Source of the DNA: a virus
Length of the DNA: 45,757 nucleotides
Strand: one strand, 5' to 3'
Virus record (IMG/VR): IMGVR_UViG_3300045789_000403
Coordinates: 1-45,757 of that record
In this document: positions 32,096 to 38,045 of the stretch, in pieces
How positions within the stretch are numbered: position 1 is the first letter of the stretch
Layout: each line of letters starts with the position of its first letter
The notes under the pieces: generated by a model
Told to the model about the DNA's origin: nothing
The model's database searches: none
Seen by the model: the letters and a program-made list of their open reading frames with translations, nothing else
Position numbers and translations under genes: made by a program

Positions 32096-33041
32096 TTCAG
32101 TGAGAGAGGCGTTTGAGGCGCACTCAATGAAAGAGTATGGCGCAGTTGGACAGCGAGACGATGGGCGATACATGAGCCCTGTTACTCAGCATGATTGGAA
32201 GGTTTGGCAAGCCGCTGTTCAGTGGGCCGCCCTTAGCGCCAATGATGGGGAGTTTGTAGCGAGCGACCTAAAAGCCGCGTTCATGGAAGGGCAACGGAGT
32301 GCCACGGGGCGCAAGGGCACCGAGTTTCGCTGGATTCATAGTGAGACCCGGCGCAAAGCAGAGAGCCACCCCGCCCCGCCATCTGTTGCGGTGCTGGGTG
32401 GGTGGACCATCGAACGAGGCCCTGAAAAGAACGGTTTTGGTACCTTTTGCGGCGATTATCTGCGGATTTCTCCTCCCGAAGGGGGGCCGCCCGGCGCACT
32501 TATCGACATGGATAAGCTTTGTGGTGATTTGAGTCACGGCACGCACCTACTGCGTGATCTGGCGGTGTCCCTGCTCACCGCCGCCCCATCCCCCGACCAT
32601 ATTGCCGACGCCGGGAAAATGATCCCAGCGCATGAGGGTGTACCGAAAATGGGTGTGCCGGTTGTCGGCTACAACCCTGCCTGGATTGACCCGGATTTCA
32701 ATGATCGAGGCTACCGTGAGTGCTTCACCTACGGTGACGCTACGGTGCCGGGTGGCGAGTGGCACACAGCCAAGTGGGTAGACGGCGCAGACCAATACGA
32801 AACTACGGATGAAGCAGCCACCCATTGGTTCCACATGGTGCCAGCATCAAGCAAGGCATCAAGCGCCACCGCCCTAGCAACGGCTGAGGCGAGGATTGCG
32901 GAGCTGGAGAAGGCCCTGGAACCGTTTGCCATGACAGAGGCTCAAATTGATGCAATGCAAGACTGCCATGGCGTGGTCGAAGCGCCGCACCACGCGTCTG
33001 ATCACCGCCGCGCCGCCGCCCTGCTCAAGGGGAAGGAGTGA
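32088..33041 (+). CDS. Ead/DUF551-like accessory protein
   Basis: A 317-residue protein from ATG 32088 (MSDSVREAFEAHSMKEYG). Middle region with LLTAAPSPD; residues about 180-250 (VPKMGVPVVGYNP...GEWHTAKW...THWFHMVP) resemble the DUF551/Ea8.5-type module, ending in the characteristic T-H-W-x-x-x-P. The C terminus is an Ala-rich helix. Such mosaic proteins are frequent in accessory regions of lambdoid phages; function is unknown. Codon use looks less GC-biased than neighbours, hinting at transfer. Confidence 0.65.
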   Translation: MSDSVREAFEAHSMKEYGAVGQRDDGRYMSPVTQHDWKVWQAAVQWAALSANDGEFVASDLKAAFMEGQRSATGRKGTEFRWIHSETRRKAESHPAPPSVAVLGGWTIERGPEKNGFGTFCGDYLRISPPEGGPPGALIDMDKLCGDLSHGTHLLRDLAVSLLTAAPSPDHIADAGKMIPAHEGVPKMGVPVVGYNPAWIDPDFNDRGYRECFTYGDATVPGGEWHTAKWVDGADQYETTDEAATHWFHMVPASSKASSATALATAEARIAELEKALEPFAMTEAQIDAMQDCHGVVEAPHHASDHRRAAALLKGKE

Positions 33042-33283
33042 TGTCAAAAGAACGAACCGGGTGTGAGGCTCGGGTGGTGGGTGACGAGTGGCACTGTGGT
33101 CGGTGCGGCCTGCAGTGGGACATAAACGACGGCGATCCGCCCGAGTGCTTGGGGTTGCAGCTAAAACCTAACGCGGTGATGACACCGACGCACCCCAGGT
33201 ATTTTAAAGGCGAGGCGGACCCACCGGACGACCCGCTGGCTGAGGCCCGGGCTATTCTTGCATCTGACTCTAAGGTCAGGTAA
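33041..33283 (+). CDS. Small zinc-binding-like protein
   Basis: An 80-residue protein; ATG 33041 overlaps the previous stop, with AAGGAG just upstream. CGRCGLQW and further Cys (GCEA, PPECLG) suggest one zinc site. Acidic Pro-rich tail. No family recognised. Confidence 0.65.
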   Translation: MSKERTGCEARVVGDEWHCGRCGLQWDINDGDPPECLGLQLKPNAVMTPTHPRYFKGEADPPDDPLAEARAILASDSKVR

Positions 33284-33340
33284 AACTAAAAGCCTCCCCG
33301 CAAGGGATTATTAACCAACCACCAACACAAGGGACGAAAA

Positions 33341-33646
33341 ATGGCGAAATCATTGTTTTCGATTTGCCTGTTGATCGCTTCAGCACTGGCCTGGTCGAGC
33401 ATGCCCGACGAAGGGCATCGCGAAGTCGGTTGCGTCGACGCGGTTGCTGTTATGGCAGACACCGGAGTGACTCACAGCGTGGATGATGTGACCAAGCTGG
33501 AGCAACCCCGAGAAGTCCGAAGTATCGCAACCGTCGCCCACGCGGAACACGTCGGGCAAGGTTATCGGGGTGCAGCAACCACCAGGGTGATCGGGCCCGG
33601 ATCGAGTGGTGTTACCAGAACCGCCAGCAACCCGCCCGACATTTGA
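33341..33646 (+). CDS. Small putatively secreted protein
   Basis: A 101-residue protein with AGGGA before the ATG and an N-terminal signal peptide (AKSLFSICLLIASALAWS). The mature part is polar (DDVTKLEQPREVRS...) with one Cys. Not recognised. It is last before the terminator of cassette 1. Confidence 0.5.
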   Translation: MAKSLFSICLLIASALAWSSMPDEGHREVGCVDAVAVMADTGVTHSVDDVTKLEQPREVRSIATVAHAEHVGQGYRGAATTRVIGPGSSGVTRTASNPPDI

Positions 33647-33674
33647 CCCCGCTCAAGCCAAGCAGCGTCGATCG

Positions 33675-33703
33675 AAAACCCGCCCACCGAGGCGGGTTTT
33701 TTT
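33675..33703 (+). terminator. Rho-independent terminator of cassette 1
   Basis: AAAACCCGCC (33675-33684), loop CACCGA, GGCGGGTTTT and a run of seven T (33697-33703). Perfect stem, well placed between the two cassettes. Confidence 0.92.
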
Positions 33704-33728
33704 ATTGCCTACCGTTCGTCGGGTCGGT

Positions 33729-33815
33729 TTATTACTTGTTGACCTCGGGGTTAGTTGGTCCTAATATGAACACATCAACAACGCAGACAGGACGAACCGA
33801 CCATGAAGACTTTCA
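33729..33815 (+). repeat. 87-bp promoter/leader repeat, copy 2
   Basis: Second copy of 30863-30949 with four differences, none in the -35/-10 hexamers or ribosome site. It begins right after the terminator and heads cassette 2. Confidence 0.95.
33739..33767 (+). promoter_or_regulatory. Sigma70-like promoter of cassette 2
   Basis: TTGACC (33739-33744), a 17-base spacer and TAATAT (33762-33767), identical in hexamers and spacing to the promoters at 27617 and 30873. Confidence 0.82.
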
Positions 33816-33985
33816 AAAACATAATCGCAGAGAAATCCAGCACCGTTACCACCATTCAGTTTGCCCAGGGTGAAAAACCAACCGAGTTCGGTAAATGGGC
33901 TGAGGTGGACGAGATCGAATTGGATATGTCCGGTGCCGTGCATCTTCACCGCATTGGCGGAACAACCTACTTCGGCAGACTGTGA
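33803..33985 (+). CDS. Small unknown protein, cassette 2 leader gene
   Basis: A 60-residue protein beginning MKTF like the cassette 1 leader gene, then diverging (KNIIAEKSSTVTTIQFAQGEKP...AVHLHRIGGTTYFGRL). Mostly beta-like pattern. No family recognised. High expression is expected from the promoter and leader. Confidence 0.7.
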   Translation: MKTFKNIIAEKSSTVTTIQFAQGEKPTEFGKWAEVDEIELDMSGAVHLHRIGGTTYFGRL

Positions 33986-33999
33986 GGGGAGCTAAACCA

Positions 34000-34548
34000 A
34001 TGAAACAATGCCAATGCGAAGGGTGCAAGCGGGCCAGAATGCCCGAGTCAGTGGGTTACCAGCCCTGCGCGGGCGGCCCGTACCGTGACAAACCCAACGG
34101 CCTAGCCGCCCTGATGGTGATTGTGGTCGTTGTGGGTCTGCTGGGGCTGTCACTGCTGATCAACCCGGTTCACGCGGGTGAGGTGCGGCTGCTAGGCGGT
34201 GGGTGGTCATACCACACGGACCGGTCGGAGTATTACAACGAGCAACACCACATGGTCGGGCTTGCCTGGCGGGGTTGGTCGGCGATAGCGTTCGAGAACA
34301 GCGAACCGGCTGACGGCGGCGAGTCGGGTCCAGGGTCCGAGGCGTATGGTATCGGCCACGAATGGATGTACCCGGTCGGCCGGTTCGTTGAGCTGGGCGG
34401 GTACGCCGGGGTCTGGACCGGTTACGAGGACTGGCCACATGGGCGACCCGTGGCGGCACTGCGGGGCCGGTTCACTCTGGATCGGTTCGGCGTGTCCGTC
34501 TCGACCGTTGGGGTGGTTACCACGCTGCATCTGGAGTGGGCGTTGTGA
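34000..34548 (+). CDS. Putative outer-membrane beta-barrel protein
   Basis: A 182-residue protein from ATG 34000, with GAGGGGAG upstream. A Cys/Lys-rich start (KQCQCEGCKR) precedes a hydrophobic signal-like segment (about 36-56, LMVIVVVVGLLGLSLLI) and an HAG cleavage-like site. The mature part has GGWSYHTDRSEYYNEQHHMVGLAW, W-x-A-I-A-F-E-N-S, and alternating strands to the C-terminal W-A-L. This resembles a family of small barrels in phages and bacteria with the S-Y-H-x-D-R...Y-N-E signature. Likely exported to the outer membrane, possibly to block a receptor. Confidence 0.65.
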   Translation: MKQCQCEGCKRARMPESVGYQPCAGGPYRDKPNGLAALMVIVVVVGLLGLSLLINPVHAGEVRLLGGGWSYHTDRSEYYNEQHHMVGLAWRGWSAIAFENSEPADGGESGPGSEAYGIGHEWMYPVGRFVELGGYAGVWTGYEDWPHGRPVAALRGRFTLDRFGVSVSTVGVVTTLHLEWAL

Positions 34549-34826
34549 ACTGCCCGCACTGTGGTCACCACCTGACCGACGTGGTGGATACGCGCACCAC
34601 ACCCGAAGGGGATCTGAGACGCCGCCGTCGGTGCCGGTCGTGCGGTGGGAAGTGGTCGACCGTGGAACTGGCGGTGGTAATCGACGGTGAAACCGATTTT
34701 CGTGGGGCTGCCTGGCGCATGGCGTTCGAGCAAGTCCTGATCCGACGCGCCCGCGTGGCGTTCCGGGCGCGGCTGCGTGATGCGGTCGAGCCGATTAAAC
34801 AACTGTTGAATGAGGTGGAACTATGA
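34545..34826 (+). CDS. NrdR-like zinc-ribbon protein B
   Basis: A 93-residue protein; GTG 34545 overlaps the previous stop, with GGAG at 34533-34536. CPHCGHHLTDVVDTRTTPEG followed by RRRRRCRSCGGKWSTVE is very close to the NrdR zinc-finger consensus (CPxC...D-S-R...G...RRRRxC-x-x-C...F-T-T-x-E). The ATP-cone is absent and replaced by a basic helical tail. It may compete for NrdR sites or regulate phage genes. Confidence 0.75.
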   Translation: MNCPHCGHHLTDVVDTRTTPEGDLRRRRRCRSCGGKWSTVELAVVIDGETDFRGAAWRMAFEQVLIRRARVAFRARLRDAVEPIKQLLNEVEL

Positions 34827-35131
34827 AAACAGCCTATATTGTGTGGAACAAGGACAAAACCGAGGGGTTCGTCACGACCGACAAGGGCGTTGCGTATGAA
34901 GCGCGTAAGGGTGCGAAAACGAACTGTTTCGATGCTGAAGGTCGGGTTTCCACCCTTGCGATTCGCTTTTGTGATCTGTACAGCGACAGGGAAGATTGCA
35001 CCATTCAGCCGATCGACCTGGGTGTCATCGAAGCGATTGAACAGCACCAAGCTGGCGAGGGGACCGTAATGTTCGATATTCCGGAATACCCTCAATTGGT
35101 GGGGCGTGGCAAGCGAGGTGATAAGCGATGA
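34823..35131 (+). CDS. Unknown small protein
   Basis: A 102-residue protein, ATGA overlaps at both ends. The N-terminal part (TAYIVWNKDKTEGFVTTDKGVAYEARKGA) looks like a small alpha/beta fold found in phage accessory proteins. No function recognised. Confidence 0.68.
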   Translation: MKTAYIVWNKDKTEGFVTTDKGVAYEARKGAKTNCFDAEGRVSTLAIRFCDLYSDREDCTIQPIDLGVIEAIEQHQAGEGTVMFDIPEYPQLVGRGKRGDKR

Positions 35132-35493
35132 TCAGATTCACACCGAGTTGCAAGTTTAACGTGAACGGGCAGTGTTCAAAGCTGCGCGTCAAATGCCTGG
35201 AGTCCCGGTTCATGGGCATCGGCGGGGTCGAGTTCGGGCATTGTACAATCCGCGAGACTGTGCCGTTCCCGCCGATGCCGAAGGGTGTAAAACGACCAGC
35301 ACCGCAACGCATCAGCGCGTTAGCCCAGGGGTCGCCCGCAAAAAGCACCGACAACCAGTGTAAGAATTGCATGGTTCGTCACATGGTTGCGGTTGCTGAC
35401 GGTCTGGAAAAGAGCGGTGATATGGCTGGTGCTTTTGTTCTCAGGAAAATGGCTGAGCCGTGCCTGGGCGAGTGCTGTGGGGCGAAACGATGA
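35128..35493 (+). CDS. Cys-rich unknown protein
   Basis: A 121-residue protein with many Cys (positions about 8, 16, 23, 39, CKNC near 78-81, and CLGECC near the end), likely binding zinc or an iron-sulfur cluster. A helical segment (VADGLEKSGDMAGAFVLRKMAE) lies near the C terminus. No family recognised. Confidence 0.68.
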   Translation: MIRFTPSCKFNVNGQCSKLRVKCLESRFMGIGGVEFGHCTIRETVPFPPMPKGVKRPAPQRISALAQGSPAKSTDNQCKNCMVRHMVAVADGLEKSGDMAGAFVLRKMAEPCLGECCGAKR

Positions 35494-35822
35494 CTCTCGG
35501 ATCTCTCGGGCCGGACTGTGACGGGCGACCCATCTTCCCGGGTGATCGGGTTGGGCCGGCGCCGGGGTGTGAAGACGTACAGGATTGGGTGCCCGCCCCA
35601 CCGTGGACGGCTGCCAGGTCATCGAGTCGGCCGGGGTACTTGGTCATTGAGGAACGCGCTACCGATGACGGGAAGCCGCTAGACGCCCCGAGCAGGAAAC
35701 TGAGGCGGCCTCGAAGCGGGTACGAAGCGGCAGACGGGAGGCTTGAGAGTGTTCTAAGCAGCTTGCAGGGTGATTTTACCCAAGCAAAACCCCGAGCCGT
35801 TCCCGCTGTTCGGGGTGGTTAG
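35490..35822 (+). CDS. Small unknown protein with SH3-like part
   Basis: A 110-residue protein from ATG 35490 overlapping the previous stop. CDGRPIFPGDRV, YLVIEE and LDAPSRKLRRP match a common small phage protein in which a short beta barrel is followed by a basic tail. The last 35 residues look unstructured. Function unknown. Confidence 0.6.
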   Translation: MTLGSLGPDCDGRPIFPGDRVGPAPGCEDVQDWVPAPPWTAARSSSRPGYLVIEERATDDGKPLDAPSRKLRRPRSGYEAADGRLESVLSSLQGDFTQAKPRAVPAVRGG

Positions 35823-35921
35823 CTTTCTCAATAAAAACAACCGGTTAGCGTGCTTGTACCCCTTCTATTCTAAAAACCCCGTACTCGGGTCACACTCTCA
35901 CGCGGGGGTGTCGCTTCCTGT

Positions 35922-36016
35922 AGCGGCGCCGCTCCGCTATACTCCCTACAGCCCTTCCCCTTTATTATATACTATTTTTATATATATTAAGGGTAATAGT
36001 AGTAGTATATATAAGG
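35922..36016. other. AT-rich island with palindromes
   Basis: A GC-rich perfect palindrome AGCGGCGCCGCT (35922-35933) is followed by about 55 bases of almost pure A/T (35961-36016) in a GC-rich genome. Arms CCTTTATTATATACTA (35959-35974) and TAGTATATATAAGG (36003-36016) are imperfect inverted repeats. The non-coding gap is 35823-36042. It could be an origin unwinding element, a regulatory site for the next gene, or a recent insertion scar. Confidence 0.65.
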
Positions 36017-36042
36017 AAATCAACAACATAGGAGCACCCCGA

Positions 36043-36537
36043 ATGTCCGGGAAAGTTCGGGGTCTGTCATGGGCAGACCTCATAGCATACGATCCGATTG
36101 GTGGTTCACTCGTGTGGACGGTCCGGCGTGGTTTTACCAAGCCGGGACATGTGGCCGGCGCGACCGTGAACGGTTATTTCTATGTGACTTTGGACGGGAA
36201 GCGTTACCCGGGTGCGGCGATAGCGTGGGAGCTGATGACAGGCAGGAAGCCGAGGCACCGGATTCACTTCGCAAACGGTGACCGGTCTGATCTGCGATGG
36301 GCCAACATTTGTGCCCGTAAGGGCGGTCAGCTTGCAGACGTGGACATCGGCCTGACGACCACTCCGCACGGGACACTCGTGCAGTGGGTTGAGGACGGTA
36401 AACCTGTGAGTTCGCTTACCGTGAAAGATCCGCTTAAACTGGTCGAAATTCTCAGCCAGTGGGTGGCTACGAATGTTCAGCATCGACGACACACAACTCA
36501 AAGGCCTGGAGCAGGATCTGAAGAACTTCGCGGCTGA
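36043..36537 (+). CDS. HNH-family protein, possibly catalytically altered
   Basis: A 164-residue protein with AGGAG before ATG 36043. It follows the HNH homing-type pattern: YDPIGGSLVW, AGATVNGYFYVTLDGKRYPGAAIAWELMTGRKP and IHFANGDRSDLRWANI. The second His and N-G-D are kept, but the position usually occupied by the first His (A-H-R-L-A-W) reads A-A-I-A-W. It may be a weak or dead nuclease that still binds DNA. Its 3' end overlaps the next gene by about 65 bases. Confidence 0.75.
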   Translation: MSGKVRGLSWADLIAYDPIGGSLVWTVRRGFTKPGHVAGATVNGYFYVTLDGKRYPGAAIAWELMTGRKPRHRIHFANGDRSDLRWANICARKGGQLADVDIGLTTTPHGTLVQWVEDGKPVSSLTVKDPLKLVEILSQWVATNVQHRRHTTQRPGAGSEELRG

Positions 36538-37189
36538 TGCGATCCCGTACGCGGCGCGTAACACCGTGAACGGTCTGGCGTTCGCCTCGCGGCGGCGCAG
36601 CCAAGAGACGATCCGGGACAAGATGGTGACCCGTAACCGCTGGACCGTGGGTAGCGTGCGTGTAGATCAGACCCGTTCCCTGGACGTGTCGCGCATGGGG
36701 GCTGTGGTGGGCTCTACTGAGGATTACATGGCCGACCAGGAGTTTGGCGCCACCAAAACCAAAAAGGGCTCAGAAGGCGTGGCAATCCCCACGTCGTACA
36801 GTGCGGGGCAAGCGGAGAGCATGAGACCACGCACGCGGCTGCCCCGTAAGCCCAACAAGATGCAGAACATCACGCTTAGAAACCGTCGTAACGGCGCCAA
36901 GTCGCGTCGGCAACACAACATGCTCGCAGTCCAGGCGGCGGCCAACAGCGGGAACAAGTACGCGTTCCTCGACCTGGGTCGGCGTAAGGGGATCTTCCGC
37001 GTAACAGGCGGCAAGCGAAACCCCCGGGTCAAAATGGTGTGGGATCTGTCCCGACAGTCCGTTCGGATCAAGCCGAACCCATGGCTTCGCCCCAGCGTTG
37101 AGGACGCTTACCGGAAGGATGCCGGCGACCTGTGGCGGTCGTCTCTGGAGTTCCAAGCGAAGCGGCGCCGCCTGTTCGGGTACGGGTGA
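36473..37189 (+). CDS. gpZ-like tail/neck completion protein
   Basis: A 238-residue, very basic protein. DLKNFAADAIPYAARNTVNGLAFASRRRSQETI and the long Arg/Lys-rich middle match lambda minor tail protein Z in length class and composition; gpZ acts at the head-proximal end of the tail. A stretch VPIPTS-like (GVAIPTSYSAGQA) and WLRPSVEDAYRKDAGD near the end fit tail-completion proteins. It precedes the terminase rather than following the head genes, an unusual but known placement. Confidence 0.65.
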   Translation: MFSIDDTQLKGLEQDLKNFAADAIPYAARNTVNGLAFASRRRSQETIRDKMVTRNRWTVGSVRVDQTRSLDVSRMGAVVGSTEDYMADQEFGATKTKKGSEGVAIPTSYSAGQAESMRPRTRLPRKPNKMQNITLRNRRNGAKSRRQHNMLAVQAAANSGNKYAFLDLGRRKGIFRVTGGKRNPRVKMVWDLSRQSVRIKPNPWLRPSVEDAYRKDAGDLWRSSLEFQAKRRRLFGYG

Positions 37190-37355
37190 GGCGGCTTGCG
37201 CGAAGCGGTGCGGCTTGTAAGTGCTTGAAAATAAAAAGGTACTGTGGGGAGGGCACCGGGGCCCGCCGTTTTGATTCGACCAGCGCGACCCTCGCGCAAA
37301 AAGCGATTCGTTGCGCGTCTTTGCATCCGAACCGGTTCGGGCTACACTGGCCGCT
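37190..37355 (+). other. Gap before small terminase; candidate cos/pac region
   Basis: 166 non-coding bases between the gpZ-like gene and the small terminase. Lambda-type terminases cut at cos just upstream of the small-subunit gene, which is this position. Several GCGCG-containing short inverted repeats (for example TGCGCG, CTCGCGCA) and an A-run are seen. I cannot point to the cut site. Confidence 0.4.
37321..37348 (+). promoter_or_regulatory. Promoter with palindromic spacer, small terminase
   Basis: TTGCAT (37321-37326) and TACACT (37343-37348), 16 bases apart, with the perfect 14-base palindrome CCGAACCGGTTCGG (37327-37340) filling the spacer. ATG follows at 37356, so RNA would begin at or next to the start codon. 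A protein bound to the palindrome would block the promoter. Confidence 0.5.
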
Positions 37356-38045
37356 ATGACGACTAAAACCCTTTCCCGCGCCGCTTTCGCCCGCCTCGCC
37401 GGGGTGAACCCTTCCACCGTGACCCGAGCGGTCCGGCCTGGTCACCCGCTTGAACAGTCGGTGCAGGGCAAGCGCATCGACGTGGGCCACCCGTCTACGC
37501 TGGCCTGGCTGCGTGAACGCGGTGTGACCGAGGACGACGTGGTTACCGCGCTGGTGTCCGGTTCAACGGGGAAGGCTGCCAGTCGTACCCAGGCGAAGAA
37601 ACCGAAGGGGTGGGCCGCTGTGAACGCGGCGAAGAAATCGGGCGGTGATGACACTGTTGTGCAGGTGCCCGACGACATTGCCGAGTTTCTTGATTGGCCG
37701 CTGGTGGAGCTGGTGAACAAGTTCGGCACCGATTCGCGGTTTCTGGATTGGCTCAAGGCCACGAAGGAAATCGAGAACGTGAACGAAAAGCGGCTGAAAA
37801 ACGCGCTCACCAAGGGGCAGCTTGTCCACCGTGACCTAGTTCGTCGCGGCATCCTCGAACCCATCGACGCGGCACACCGCAAGCTACTGACCGATGGGTC
37901 CAAGACCATCGCCCGTCGCCTGGCGTCGATGCGTGACGCGGGCGCCGAGATCGAGGAGCTGGAGCGATTCGTGGCGGATCAGGTGTCGAGCTTCATCAAG
38001 CCGGTGAAGAACAAGACCGCGAAGGTGTTATCTCATGCGGATTGA
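37356..38045 (+). CDS. Terminase small subunit
   Basis: A 229-residue protein from ATG 37356, with no Shine-Dalgarno sequence. The N-terminal HTH (LSRAAFARLAGVNPSTVTRAV) is like lambda Nu1-type DNA-recognition domains. A Lys/Ala linker follows, then a helical oligomerisation region (LVELVNKFGTDSRFLDWLKATKEIENVNEKRLK). It recognises the packaging site and brings the large subunit. Its stop overlaps the start of the large subunit. Alternative upstream starts give extra basic residues without family support. Confidence 0.82.
   Translation: MTTKTLSRAAFARLAGVNPSTVTRAVRPGHPLEQSVQGKRIDVGHPSTLAWLRERGVTEDDVVTALVSGSTGKAASRTQAKKPKGWAAVNAAKKSGGDDTVVQVPDDIAEFLDWPLVELVNKFGTDSRFLDWLKATKEIENVNEKRLKNALTKGQLVHRDLVRRGILEPIDAAHRKLLTDGSKTIARRLASMRDAGAEIEELERFVADQVSSFIKPVKNKTAKVLSHAD

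Noticed and set aside
33285-33320. Possible terminator after the small zinc-binding-like gene
   Set aside because: The stem is only three to four base pairs (CCC/GGG) and no T-run follows.
33643-33873. 76-codon + frame after the secreted-protein gene
   Set aside because: It runs through a perfect terminator and the cassette 2 promoter and has no ribosome site.
35770-36042. N-terminal extension of the HNH-like frame through the AT-rich gap
   Set aside because: The extension has unnatural composition and a good ribosome site precedes ATG 36043, where family similarity starts.
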